A DNA stretch of 64,000 nucleotides from Straminergon stramineum (GCA_963920665.1 OY987273.1:374501-438500); one strand, 5' to 3'. Numbered from the stretch's first letter, positions 1-11,844 are shown. The notes: generated from the letters alone by a model not told the origin. Made by a program: numbers and translations.

Positions 1-240
1 ATATGGAGCTCAGAATGGAATTCTACCTATGGGTTGTGAAGAAATTTTGTAATCCAAGGTCCAATGTCTTCTTTGTCTTTGCTGGTGGCAAATTGACGTG
101 TGTTGCATTGGTAAGTGAAAGAATGCAATTCAGATCGGTTTGACCTAATCTGCACTATTGGACGTAATTTGTTTAGTTTCTCCAGCAATAAAATTTCATA
201 GAGTGTCACCATTTATTATACTTCATGCTTATTCAAGTCG
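1..240. other. no recognisable feature
   Basis: I see no supported gene or repeat here. Short open stretches on the minus strand look like chance frames. The stretch leads directly into the decayed reading frame that starts near 241. Confidence 0.5.
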
Positions 241-1349
241 ATTCAACCTGAAATGCAATAACCACGTAATTCTAAACTAGACATTGATGTGAACTCATTG
301 CAAATGAGTTCTAGAAATGTAAACGCAGCAGTTCCAAACATCGAATCTGACTTGTGGAGTGACATTGCTATTCTAGCATTGAAGCTCATCAAAGACGATT
401 TCCTGGACACCAAGTACCCTATTGATGCCACACAGTTTCCAACAGTGATGGGGTCATAGTCGACACTTTCTTCAACTAGGATGAGGACTAGGTCCACAAT
501 AGGGTCCCCGAGTAGTCGGGCAGAAAAGAAGAAGGCCGCAATCTATGATGAAGAAGAAGAAGACAATGATGAAGAGGAGGGCTCTAATGATGAAGTAGGT
601 CTTGATGACATGCTGACACCAAGTCGATCCGCCTTCCAAGATCCACCACGGTCTTCTACCTCTTCAAAATGCCCGCGTTAGGAGGAGTGTGTGCTACTCT
701 AGTAACTCCTTCCTCGAATACGTGCCTGACGAAGAAGAGGAAGGTGGACCCCATGAAGTCTATTGTAGAGACGTTAGCTTCTCTTATAAGGCAACATGAG
801 AGTATGTGTCTAGACCAAGCAGAAGATAGGGCAGAGAATAGAAGGCTCTAGGAAGAGACAAATAGAAGGCTCTAGGAAGAGACGAATCGAAGGTTTGCTT
901 CCATAACGGAAAGCATGATTATGGAACAGAAGTAGAACCGGGAAATGTGGCAGCAATATTTGAACAAAAATGAAGCCACGCTGATAGCATCCCTAGAGCC
1001 TGCCTCTACTTTGCAACAATGCCTAATTTAGAATCAAGCCATTGGATTAAATGACAATGTAGTGTCTATTCCGCAAGAGGCTACAACATTGCTTGCACCG
1101 CTTCCTAGTGGTACCGAAGAATCTGACCCTCCTCTTCCTACCAATGACACTGATGCAAGTCCATCTCTCCTGTCAGAGAAGATAGAAGCCACCGATTCAG
1201 AGGTTGTTGTGCACAAGGTGGCCGAAGTTACACTGAGAGATATGGAGGATGCCAGCACCGAGCCAAACTTGCTCGCGAAACCAGCCAATGTAGTACTCGA
1301 ACTAGATACGATTCCCAGCGAAGGTTCACTAGTAGGTTCTGCTCAATAA
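241..1349 (+). pseudogene. decayed acidic, coiled-coil protein of unknown function
   Basis: Not recognised. Frame 1 reads as protein-like sequence from about 241 to 681, with stops TAA at 259 and TAG at 457. It passes into frame 3 at about 669, which runs to a TAA at 1347. The first part contains a basic stretch (SRAEKKK) followed by an acidic run (DEEEEDNDEEEG). The frame-3 part has an NLS-like KKRKVD, then a helical, Gln/Glu/Arg-rich segment in which a RRL-x-EETN unit is repeated (841-890). It ends in a Ser/Thr/Glu-rich tail. Frame 3 holds four in-frame stops, all TAG (849, 873, 933, 1029), each placed where Gln would suit the helix. One frameshift and six stops make it a pseudogene. The layout of NLS, acidic stretch and coiled coil resembles DNA-binding accessory proteins of plant DNA transposons, but that is a guess. 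Confidence 0.5.
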
Positions 1350-1586
1350 TCACTCAATGTCATTTGTTTGAACTCGACTCGAGCTGATTTGTATCATAGG
1401 GTGTTACATGTAGATATAGTGTAGGTTCAGGATTTTTGCAATATAGAGACATGTTCACCAATGAACTATGGAGTGTCGGAGTTTAAATTTTAATTGTATA
1501 TATTCAAACTCAATTCCTGAGCCAGTAATATATAGCACTCACATAGAGTATCATTTCGTAAATCGTGAATCCTAGGGCCATAGAAT
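1350..1586. other. intergenic, nothing recognised
   Basis: AT-rich spacer between the decayed frame ending at 1349 and the first likely exon of the FCP1-like gene. No clear promoter elements were found. Confidence 0.4.
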
Positions 1587-1849
1587 TTGCCAATTGTCTC
1601 CACATCACTGTGTGCACCCACTGTACAAACACATCTTCTATCATTTCCTCTCTCTGTAATTGAAGATGAAGTCCATCGGAGCATGGCCCCTAGAGTTGAA
1701 GTGCAGAAAGTGGCTATCATTCAAGAACGGAAAGCAACAATACAGGATACCTTCACAATACCTTGCGGATCCTTTCAAAAACAGGTTAGCATTAGTCTTC
1801 TGTCTATTCACACTTCGATTCACTACAACAAAATAGGTGTTTTATGGCT

Positions 1850-2640
1850 ACAAAAAATGACTGCAATGAGTCATAAAATCTCAAAATATGACTTAGGCAA
1901 AAAACACTATAGATGACGCGTGATATGACTAGATTTAGTCATTACTGACTAGTCAAATTTTTTATGAGTTATATTTGCAATCATTTGTATTGGGGATATC
2001 CTTAGCCATATATTGCATATGTAGCATATTTGTTGACTATCCTTGGAGTCTTGACTTTTCCTTGAACTGCCCAGGCAAAAGAAAAAAAAAATCTATGTGG
2101 CATATGATTCCACATAGTTATATTTTTGGTTGACGTGGAATATGACTACGTCAAGTTATATTTTGGTTCATGTGGCATATGACTCTCTGTAGTTATATTT
2201 TTGGTTAACATGAAAAATGACTCTCATGAGTTATATTTTTGGTTGATGTGAAAAATGACTGTAATGGGTCATATTTTTTGTTGATGTGGAATATGAACAT
2301 CATGAGTCATATGCTCTACATGTTGATGTAAAAAGGACTCTAGGAAGTCATAATTTTTTATTGAAGTAGAATATGACCATCATGAGTCATAATTTTCTTG
2401 ATGTGGAATATGACTAATGTAAGTCATATTTTAGCTCATGTAGTAGTTCACATGGAATATTACTTGTAATTTTATGATTGAATGTAGTCATAATTTTAAA
2501 AGTATAGAGTCACATTAATAACATGATTGTGAGCATTATATAACTACAATGAGTCATATTTTGGCTAAGATATATTATAAAATATGACTCAAACAAGTAA
2601 TATTTGTAATTGGGGTGACTTGAGGTTTATAGTAGCTTTT
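1850..2640. repeat. left subterminal repeat array of the CACTA element
   Basis: Many copies of a TATGACT / AGTCATA core, spaced about 30-60 bp, often as GAATATGACT...GAGTCATATTTTT with TTGGTTGATGTGG between them. CACTA transposase accessory proteins are known to bind short subterminal repeats, so these are the likely binding sites. Confidence 0.8.
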
Positions 2641-3249
2641 GTTATAAACTACAATCACATTCCATACATTCTAAATTAACTTGAGCCGTTGCAATCATGC
2701 ATCAACATAGTTTAGCAGTTGAATATATGACTCCATCCAATAAATACTGAGTATATATGATTTTTAAGATGTACAAGAGATAGTTATATTGAAGGAAGAA
2801 AATGCAAGAAAAAATGTGACTCTTTTCAATGACATTTATTAGTCACTAACACAAAACATATCACAATAACACTCTCTAAATGTATATTCCTACACATTCT
2901 AAGACTTATATTCCTTACAAAAATGTGAAGAAGTTGCTTCTCCAATGTTGTAAGTAGCCTCCGATAACTTCATTTCAGCTTTAAGTGCCTACATATACAA
3001 TGAAGGAGATTAATTTTTAGTGAATGAACAATATAGCTCAACCTTCAAAGATTTAACGCAACAAAAAATATGAAACACAAGTTTAAAGTAAGAAAAATTC
3101 ATAACCACTATATCTTTAGAAAACATAAATAAATAAGAATAAAAAACAACAATAGTGATAAAAGAAACAAGAAATAGAAGGTGGCAAGTGTTAAAAGATA
3201 ATAATAAATAAGAAGTAAGAATTAAGGTGCCACAAAACAAAACAAGAGA

Positions 3250-4060
3250 CACAACTTAAGATGTAATAAAATGCAATAAAGTGCAACAAATAACAAGAGA
3301 AAATAAGAACTAAGAGGCAACAAGAAGCAACAAGAAATATGATTTAAGATGCCATATATAACAAGAAGAAGAAAGAACTAAAATGCAACAAGAAGCAACT
3401 AAAAACACAATTTAAGATGCAATAAAATGCAATAAATAACAAAAAAAAAAGCAAGAATTAGGAAGAAACAAAAAACACAAGTTAAAATGAATAAAAAAGA
3501 AATTAAAAGTAACAATTAGGAAGCAACAAGAGACAAGAACTAGGAAGCAAGAATTTAGATGGGACAAGAAAAACTAGAAGCAATAATCAAGAACTAAGAA
3601 GCAAAAAAAGTAGAAACTAAGAAACAAAAATTATGATGTAACAAGAAAAAACTATAAGCAAAAATCAAGAATTAAGAAACAAAAGAAGTGGGAACTAAGA
3701 AACAAGAATTAAGAAGTAATAAGAAAAACTACAAACAAGAATCAAGAACTAAGAAGAAACAAAAATTAAGAACTACGAAGCAAGAATTAAGAGGTAACAA
3801 GAAGAAACTAGAAGCAAAGATCAAGATTAGAAAACCAGAGATCAAGAACTAAGAAGCAAATACAAGAACCAAGAAACAACAAAAAATAAGAACTAGGAAG
3901 CAAGAATTAAGAGGTACGAAGAAGAAACTAGAAGCAAAGATTAAGAACTAAAAAGAAACAAAAAGTAAGGACTAGGAGGCAAGAAGAACCAAGAGCTAAA
4001 AAACAACAAGAAGCAAAATGTAAGAAGCAACAAAAAACAAAGAAAAAGAAGCAAAAGAAA
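3250..4060. repeat. A-rich degenerate tandem repeat inside the CACTA element
   Basis: Almost pure purine-plus-C strand built from degenerate variants of AAGAACTAAGAAGCAACAAG. The unit length wanders (roughly 15-40 bp). No coding frame fits. It is probably an internally expanded minisatellite. Confidence 0.65.
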
Positions 4061-4089
4061 TGGCAGCTAGGGTTTTAAAACCTTAGTCA

Positions 4090-6480
4090 TGCGAGTCAAT
4101 AAATATGACTATTATACTAAACAATTAAGTTTTTTAACAACAAAATTTGCTACAAAGTGGATGTATATTGCAATACAACTCTACAAAATGTATAAAGGGA
4201 AGTTACAAGGCCTTAAGCACCTATACTTATGGCAAAAAAAATCATGCATGAATCAAAGTATCTACGTCCATGTTCTAAGTATATAAGAGCAAAAGTATTT
4301 TATAAAGGCAATATTGAAAAATATCTTTGAATTTTTTAAAAGAGATTATGTTTTTATAGTCTATATCCTTGTAAAAACATTCAAACAACCATCTTTTAAT
4401 TGCAATTCAACCATGTATATCATAGTGAGCCTCAATCTTCATATACATAATTCTATAACTTCTAAACAACCCTATAGAGATCTTTTATAAATACAGCTTA
4501 TATGACATTGCGGAGAATCTTTCTAAAAAAGAGACAAACTTCAATACATGATATATATGAGTGTTAAAACTATATCCTTGAGATAAAACAAATACAACTA
4601 TATTTTTTGTTGTTCGGCTTCAAATCTTAAGTTGGATATTTAAATATTGTTCAATGGGTATTCTAAGCAATGAACAATTTTTTTCTAATGATAAACTGTA
4701 AGTGATTCACATCTAAACTAAAACATACTCAAACTATAAAAATGTAAGGTTTTAGATGGTTTTGTCCAATCTAACTCAAAACTCAAGACTTCCAAATCCT
4801 AGTTGAGAAATTTTAAAATTTGTTAATTTAAGTTGTAGAACATTGCAAGCCTATTCTAAAATCGTAAAAATATTTATAAAGAAATGTTTTTAGCAAAAAA
4901 ATATAGATGGATGAAGGTTTGTTTTTAATTTATCCTTCAAGATTTCATCCAACATTTTCTCTTAGCCTATAATTTTAAATTTATTCATACTTTCAAAATT
5001 GGATTCTAAATGTCACAAAATTTCAAGTTTCCTTTTTTACTTGAATTGGATGAACTTTGGTATTTTTTATCCAAAACTAATGCCACAGATTATCCAATTT
5101 TATCGCACTATATCTTCCATAATTTTTCTCTATTTTTTAAAGTGTGATATGTTATTGGAATCCTCTACAAATTAATGAAGTATTCTTGAATTCCAAATTG
5201 GATTTAATAAATTCTTAGAGGTTTGATTTAAAACCTTTAATTTCTAGCACAACTATAGTTTCTACAAGAAGAGAATAAACTAAGTGTTAAATTTAAGGAC
5301 ATGCCTTGGAATTTGTTTCCACAACATCCCTATTCTCCAACATGTATATTGTAATTGTATCATGAAGTCTACTTTAATCCATTTTTATTACACTTTTTGT
5401 GTTTTTGGATACAACTTAAATAACAACTTTTACAACAAGGAGTATAAATTGGATATATGATCTCATTCTTTTCTTTCAATATATTTCTTTCTATTTCCCC
5501 CTCTTGACTTTCTCCAAATTATTTTCAACATTTTTGTTTTTTTCCTTCATTTTTTGAAATAGTTTAAAATTGCAATCTTTGACTTCTATTATTATTAATT
5601 AATATCTAATTATTCCAAGAATCAAAAAATTGTAACGACATCAACCTCGTAAGTGGTAACTAAATATCTACTTAAGACTTGAAAAATTCATTTGATCAAC
5701 TATGTGTATTATAATCAACAATCTTTGTTTAATACATAGTCAAATCCCTATAAGAGTATAAGGGGGTCATATTAATCTCCTAACCATGTCTAAAGCTTGG
5801 AGTAACAACTTGGAACCTATGCTTCTTCTTCAAACACTTAGAGACTATCAACACAAATCGCACTCCTCACTTATTCTTGCTCCATGGCCACTCAAGCATG
5901 AATTTTTCTCACACTCTTCTTTCTTCTCTTTGGATTAGATTTTTTCCCAATCTTCAAGTAATTTTTCTAAACTCTACAACCTTCAATGTACATCACTAAT
6001 TTAAATGCATTAGATTTCACTTTGCATTAGCCATCACAATCAATTAACATAATTAGCAAATTCCATAGTAAATTCCACAACAAATTCCAATAGTAAATAA
6101 AGGCAGGCCCGATTTCTATCTTGGATTCTCAAGCTTAGTCCTACCTTGGTGCTTTGGTTTGTCCATAGGCTTTTATTTTTCTCTAATTTTTTCTTAAATA
6201 CTCATATAAAAATTGATTATCTTCTATTATTAATTGTTTTCTTCCTCTCTATTCCTTTTCTAATTCCTATAAAAATTTTAAATATATTAATTGAAATATA
6301 AACATGTGCCATCCCAAATTATTTGGACATTAATTCTGTAATAGACACATCATACAAAAGAAAAGAATTTTTTTTAATAGGTATTAAACAAAGTCATCCC
6401 AAGGAATGGCCTCTAGGGGCAAAATATAGAAGACCCATCTTAGATTGCCAACCTTTTCTTGAGGCTCCCACCAAAGAAAA
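4090..6480. other. CACTA interior without recognised genes
   Basis: AT-rich DNA with no open frame of note on either strand. It may be remnants of captured or decayed transposase introns, but nothing is recognisable. Confidence 0.5.
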
Positions 6481-6499
6481 AGAAATAACTACCAAAGAA

Positions 6500-7450
6500 A
6501 TGTGTCTACAAAATATGACTAACTCAAAAATAGGACTACCAAATATGACTAAAGTGAAATTATGATTGGCAAATATGATTTAGTACTCTCTAAATATATT
6601 TCCTACCCAAATTTTCTTCAAGCTGCCCATAAGAAAAAAAAAAATGTGACTATCATAAAAATATAACTACAAAATATGACTGATGTAAAAATATGACTAA
6701 TAAATATGATTAACTCAAAAACATGATTGCAAAATATGACTGATGCAAAAATATGACTAATAAATATGACTAACTCAAAAATATGACTAAAGTGAAATTA
6801 TGACTAGCAAATATGTTTTAGTACTCTCCAAATATAATCCGTGCCCAAAAGAAAAAAAATGTGACTATTATAAAAATATGACTAGAAAATATAACTGACT
6901 CAAAAATATGACTAGAAAATATAACTGACTCAAAAATATGACTACAAAGTATGACTAAAGTGAAATTATGACTAGCAAATATGATTTAGCAATCTCCAAA
7001 TATAATCCCCATCCAAATTTTCTTCAATCTGCCCAAAAGAAAAAAAATGTGACTATCATAAGAATATGACTATAAAATATGACTGACTCAAAAATATGAC
7101 TAATAAATATGACTAAAGTGAAATTATGACTAACAAATATGATTTAGCACTCTCCAAATATATTTCCCACTGAAATTTTCTTCAAGCTGCCAAAAGAAAA
7201 AAATGTGACTATTATAAAAATATGACTACAAAATATGACTAATGCAAAAATATGACTAATAAATATAACTGTGCGTTCCCTAAACATGTTTCCTATGAAG
7301 CTCTATGAAGTATTTTGGAGTTCCCAACGAACATATACTATACGCCTGCAATGTACAAGGCCAAAACATGACTAGCAGTCATATTTGTAGTCATATTTTT
7401 TTTCAAAGAGTTGGCCACCAAAAATATGACTACGAATAGTCGCCAATCAT
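6500..7450. repeat. right subterminal repeat array of the CACTA element
   Basis: Dense runs of AAATATGACT and AAAAATATGACTA, spaced about 15-25 bp, arranged in four to five longer blocks. Each block ends in GATTTAGCACTCTCCAAATA and a line like CAAATTTTCTTCAAGCTGCC, giving a higher-order unit of roughly 230-300 bp. It is denser than the left array and shares the TATGACT core with it. Confidence 0.8.
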
Positions 7451-8539
7451 CCTCAATCATATTTTTGTAGTCATAAAACACCCGTTTTCTTGTAGTGATT
7501 GGTCCTTGTGTGTATTCCCGTTGTCCTCTACTATTTGTACTTCTTGGTGAGCACCAATTTCTATGTGATTTCGTTGTACGTTTGGAATGAGATAGTATAG
7601 CATTATAACTACCTACGCATTCGCTTGTTTGATAGCAAGAATCTGGTCCTCCATCTGGTCATGGAGGAACTTCGGAGGACGTCAATTGGCCATTCAGGTC
7701 TAGGGGGGCAGAGAAGTGGATGAATGTTATCCTCGATCTAAATGGCATTCTATGTGTTTGCAAAGATTGGAAGTCCAAGGGGGCGCATAAACACTTCAGA
7801 GACTCCTCAGGATGGCACTCAGCCATAGAACCCGCTTTAGTGGGACCAAAGGCTGTGTGGGTGAGACCCACTTGCTTCGATTTCTTCTCGGAGCTAGGAA
7901 AAATTGCAGTGATATTGATGTGGAGTTCTATGAAAAAGTCCACCACTGAGATGATTTGCGAATATCTTTTTCGAGGCTTAGTGGGACCTTTTCTTATTTT
8001 TGGACAAGACTCTTGTCAAACTATTAAGAGCAGAGACAGAGCCGGAAGGTTGCCTTCCTTTGAAGGAGCTAGGGACAGATAAAGACTTGTTCTTGAAAAA
8101 TCTAGATATGTTATTCAATGGCTCAAGAGGAAGCTTCAGTGTGAACAATACTGTCATTGTGGACGACAACCCAATAAAACATATAATGAACAAGTTTGAT
8201 AATGTCATTCTGCCAGACTCTTGGAGTTATAGGGGAAATGGTCCAAGGGATACTTTTCTACTTGAAGTATTGCTTCCTTGGTTTAAGTGTCTACATGTCG
8301 CTCGCGATCAAGGGTTGAAGTCATTCAGGGAAAATGGTCCAAGAAGAATTGGGTGGCGAATGCTATGCGATGAAAGGAATCGAAAAGAATACAACAAGCT
8401 CATGGATGTAGTTCATGCGTCTTCTAGTGTAAATTAGGTTAGCTCCTAAAGAGCTCAATTCAGATTGGCATGATTTCATTAAACTTTCATTTCAGCTCGA
8501 CACGACCTGAATTCTACATATTTGTTAACATGGTTATGA

Positions 8540-9178
8540 ATGAAATTGTTTCTTGGTTTCACGGATGCAAGAGTGTTCCTGCATTTACATTGGTTTGGCA
8601 TTAGTCCTTTGATACATGTCCGAGCAAACTCAGGCATGTTGTGTTCTTTGTTTTTACGCATTTGGATAGACCTTTGTTTTAATTTCAGTTCTTATCAAGT
8701 AATTGGCACTCCGACGACCCATGTCCTAGGAAGTAGACTTGCTTGCATAGCGTCCGCGAACTCCATCTGGGACTACGGGCAGTACTTAATCCTTAGTACT
8801 GGAAACTTCTTGGGATTAGCAGCTATTGCGAATTCCACGATGGACTTCTCATCGAAGCCCGTCAAGGATGGTGTGGTTGACAGCCCTTCTAGTGGAAGGA
8901 AACGACATCCACTCTCATGCTCCCCATCTCCATTGCGATCTATGGGCCATCCTACCTCAGTGACACCCTCCGACAAAGTCCCTCAGAGGAAGCTTTATGA
9001 GGACTTGGGATGTCAATTCGCTCCAGCAGTGTTGAAGTTTGAGGTTCCATCTACAACACACCATTCACTCCCCAATATAGCACCTTGGATTCTACGACAC
9101 CATGCACTATCTGAAGGGGGGCAAATGAAGCGGTCGCACGATGGAGTATCTTGCAGTTGCTACTCAACTCCAATTTAA
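8540..9178 (+). CDS. unknown open frame, possibly an exon
   Basis: Not recognised. This is a 212-codon frame starting with ATG. The first 50 codons are hydrophobic and may be chance. A TTTTAATTTCAG acceptor-like site lies near 8690. From there a Ser/Pro-rich, more protein-like part follows (SPSSGRKRHPLSCSPSPLRS) and runs to the TAA at 9176. It could be the 3' exon of another gene or of the FCP1-like transcription unit. No domain is visible. Treat the first third as doubtful. Confidence 0.25.
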   Translation: MKLFLGFTDARVFLHLHWFGISPLIHVRANSGMLCSLFLRIWIDLCFNFSSYQVIGTPTTHVLGSRLACIASANSIWDYGQYLILSTGNFLGLAAIANSTMDFSSKPVKDGVVDSPSSGRKRHPLSCSPSPLRSMGHPTSVTPSDKVPQRKLYEDLGCQFAPAVLKFEVPSTTHHSLPNIAPWILRHHALSEGGQMKRSHDGVSCSCYSTPI

Positions 9179-9554
9179 AATGCATGGGAGCAGAAGTCAT
9201 TGGGGGCGCAACGGCGGGACTATTGGTGTAAGTATAAGAAGATGGAAACAGGGTATAGTCGAGGACCAGAGATTTTGAAGGCAGTTTTAGGAAATCAAGA
9301 GCAAGTCACACTCATGATAGTTGTCTATATGACAAATTTTGTTTTTGTAAATGAATGATAGCAATGATAGATACTACATAGAACCCTATGTAGGATACAA
9401 GGATGGCTTCCTTCATGGGATCGTATACCCTAAATCTAGGAAAAAACTTTGTACATTGTTGCAATCCTCATACTCAAGGACATGATGTTAGAGACTATGT
9501 TGAAGGCATTTGCACCAATGAATGCAATCCTTGATCTATTACAAACTGGGTATT
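9179..9554. other. intergenic, nothing recognised
   Basis: No supported gene, TE end or repeat was found in this stretch. Confidence 0.4.
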
Positions 9555-9945
9555 CAAATTAAAGTACCTCATCTTTGTCGGCTGTAGCAGTCTTACAAGT
9601 AGATTACTTGTGAACATGAGGGCATGGTAATTGAATAATGAAGCGGATGTTGAACTTTGACTGGATCTAGGCAAGGAAGTTGTAGAATTAGAAATATGCA
9701 GGCGTCGCTGTAAGAATTTTCATAAACGGCAATCTAAAGAAGACTATGAGGATTTCAATTTATGAGAATGCTCAGTGGCGTCTGGATATTTGTTTTTCTA
9801 CAACTTCCTTGCTTAGATCCTGCCAAATCCTCATCATGCACTTCATTCTTCAATCACCATGTGCTTGTCTTCTCAAGCAATCTACTTACAATGTCTAACA
9901 CGTTTGATGGAGATGAAGAACTTAGTTGCTAGGAATGTAACTTAC
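9555..9945. repeat. fold-back (MITE-like) inverted repeat
   Basis: The two halves are inverted copies of each other, with the axis near 9748. In both arms GGATCTAGGCAAGGAAGTTG-type sequence is followed by AGAAATATGCAGGCG-type sequence. Further out, matching TAAGTAGATT-type and CATGGTAATTGAA-type blocks extend the similarity to about 9560 and 9935. Arms are roughly 75-80% alike by eye. I could not fix the ends or a target duplication. Confidence 0.65.
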
Positions 9946-10431
9946 AATAGGCCATGTGTGTACAAGGATTTGTTGATAACATACCTATAACACATAGTTA
10001 TTTGCTTATGATGTTTCATTTATTGGATTACAATTCACATTTATTGCATGATGTTTTGAAATTTTGTATTTCTTCAGAAGTTTTGTATGTGATTGTTGTG
10101 CTTTCTAGTGTTAAGGGACCACGGATTCTTTTCACATTTACAATAAATAGAACTTTTAAAACTCTTCTTTCATTGGAAAACTCCCATTTTGATGAATATG
10201 ATGTTGAGACGAAAACTTGGTATGGGTTTAATTAGTACAAGATAGAATGATTATAGTAGTGAATTTTCAAAGTTTTTGGCTAAGCAAAAGGAATTAGAAC
10301 CTTTTTAACTTAGGTATTATCACTAGAAGAAAATAGGGTCAATTTCAACACAATCAACCTAATGTAAAATGGAGTTTTCTACTCAAAAACATAGAAACTT
10401 CATTGGCCAAAACGTATTTTTCAGAAAAAAA
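9946..10431. other. anonymous DNA with a CACTA-like motif at 10321
   Basis: An open frame at 9954-10235 is AT-rich and looks like nothing known. At 10321 the sequence CACTAGAAGAAAATAGGG resembles a CACTA terminus, but no partner end was found. Similarity to the second retroelement copy begins near 10432. Confidence 0.35.
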
Positions 10432-11657
10432 ATTAAGAATTCGGCCCTTGCAAAGGAGGGGTATGCTATTAGTGATTGTAAAGACGAGAGGTAGAAACAA
10501 GTACTAGAATTCTTCATTCCAATCTTCTATCTGGAGAAGCCTACTTGAATTATGGTTACGGTGGCCAACACCATCTTTTGGGGCAATGGAGGGTAGATTG
10601 GTACATTGGGGGAGGGTTATCATGGGAGTGGTATTCAAACTCATTGCTTAAGTAGGAAAGGCCAAGACCAGTCCTTACCTGTTCCACCTCTATAACCAGT
10701 CAAAACTTTTGAGTAGTGTGGAAATGATGGAGTATAATACCGAATCTACTATCTTAGAGTGTGGCCTCACGAGCGAAGGTGAGGTGGAGTAGCCGAAATT
10801 TGAAGAAGAAGAAGCTGAAGAGGAGGAGTCGTTGGTGGATCGCAAGAGAAGAAAATCCACCAATCTATCTTCACGAGGGAAGCTCCCTATTCCAAAGAAT
10901 GTTCTAAAGAAGTAGACGAGAAGTATTTTAGCGTTCTTCAAGATCAGAATTGATTGGATATTGCAAGTGCACGAGCACCATGACCACACGGTGGAACTCG
11001 TGATTGCAATCAACAAGGAGCTTAAGGTTGAGCTAGAGAATGTCCTGGATGAAGTGAAGTGTCTGCCTAAACCAGATGAATTGGAACAGAAGGGCGAGCA
11101 AATCTGAAACTTAGAAAAGGAATGGGATAACCTCCAATCCCAATTGAACTAGGCAAATGGAGAACTTGCAGTGTCGAAGCAGAGATAGAGGGAGGCCCTA
11201 TAGCTCATCAAAAACTTGTCTAGCTTAGTGGAGAGACTAGTGGAAGTCATCAACAAAGCCATACTTTTCCAGGATCGATTGATTAAGGAAGGGCATCTAA
11301 CCAAATCGAAGATAGTAACAATCTTGAATGATTTTTTAGCCCGAATGGAATTTGTATTGAAGGAGATGCAACAACTATTGGGACGCACTGATCCGGATCG
11401 AGTTATGGACTTCACTCTAGGGTTGTCCTGGCCGTACGTCTACGGTAGAATCGCATTCAAAAATTAGACATCCGAACGCTTGGACATCCGATTTCGAGGG
11501 ACGTGGTGGACGCAATCGGAAATTGCCCAATCGCCGTCCAGAGGGTGGGTGGATGGAGCAGACAGGGCAGACGAGGTGGATGGGTGGATGGCAAATGAGC
11601 GGACGGCGGATGGGGCGGACAATTGACCTGTTGAGCGGACAACCATCTTCTCTCTCA

Positions 11658-11778
11658 ATTTGCGGCTTCATTTTTTGGAATTTTTGGGCAAGAAATTTAC
11701 CATAAGAAAGGTCTTCAAAATACCTTTCTAATGGTATATTACACGGCCAAAAATTCCAAAAAAAGAAGCCACAAATGG
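11658..11778. repeat. hairpin unit 1 of element A
   Basis: Near-palindrome with arms of the type GCGGCTTCATTTTTTGGAAT and a centre like ACCATAAGAAAGGT...ACCTTTCTAATGGT. It is the same unit as at 13142 and 13373. Confidence 0.7.
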
Positions 11779-11844
11779 CAAGAAAAGATGGTTGTCTAAC
11801 CATCCACCCTATAGGTTGGCCATCCACCCATCCACCCATTCACT

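Larger units (their letters stand above)
1821..7497. mobile_element. non-autonomous CACTA (En/Spm-type) transposon
   Basis: The left end reads CACTACAACAAAATAGGTG. The right end, reverse-complemented, reads CACTACAAGAAAACGGGTG. The terminal inverted repeat continues for about 36 bp with roughly four mismatches. A 3-bp ATT target duplication flanks it at 1818-1820 and 7498-7500, as expected for CACTA elements. Both ends carry dense subterminal repeats. No transposase-like reading frame is present in the 5.68 kb; the longest open frames are short and without family motifs. Mobilisation would need a transposase supplied elsewhere. Confidence 0.93.
1785..7635 (+). other. intron of the FCP1-like gene, enlarged by a transposon
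   Basis: Bounded by CAG/GTTAGC at 1782-1790 and by a pyrimidine-containing tract ending in GATAG at 7635. The reading frame opens exactly after this AG, and exon phases on both sides are 0. Removing the CACTA element and one copy of its 3-bp target duplication leaves about 171 bp, an ordinary plant intron size. The splice sites are inferred from consensus and frame only. Confidence 0.5.
1587..8437 (+). pseudogene. FCP1-like (HAD superfamily) phosphatase gene, two exons, frameshifted
   Basis: Likely relative of the FCP1/SCP phosphatase family, HAD enzymes that use an N-terminal aspartate as nucleophile. Exon 2 (7636-8437) encodes VILDLNGILC, the DxDx motif in the plant variant DLNG (second Asp replaced by Asn). 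It then has a segment matching the family's barrier to alpha/beta core (VILMWSSMKKST) and, near the end, the acidic pair VIVDDNPIK followed by ILPDSWSYRGN. The first motifs are in frame 1 and the later ones in frame 2, so a one-base shift lies between about 8015 and 8060; the frame-1 reading would stop at 8080. Exon 1 ends at CAG 1782-1784 before GTTAGC. Exon 2 opens directly after ...GATAG at 7635, and both junctions are phase 0. The true start is uncertain: the 1587 codon is TTG and the first ATG in frame is 1683. The intron holds a CACTA element. Probably non-functional, unless the shift is an assembly error. Confidence 0.6.

Noticed and set aside
11457..11839. Overlapping minus-strand frames in element A rich in Pro/His/Arg (61-140 codons)
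   Set aside because: They come from GGACGG-type GC-rich repeats read in several frames, with no conserved motif.
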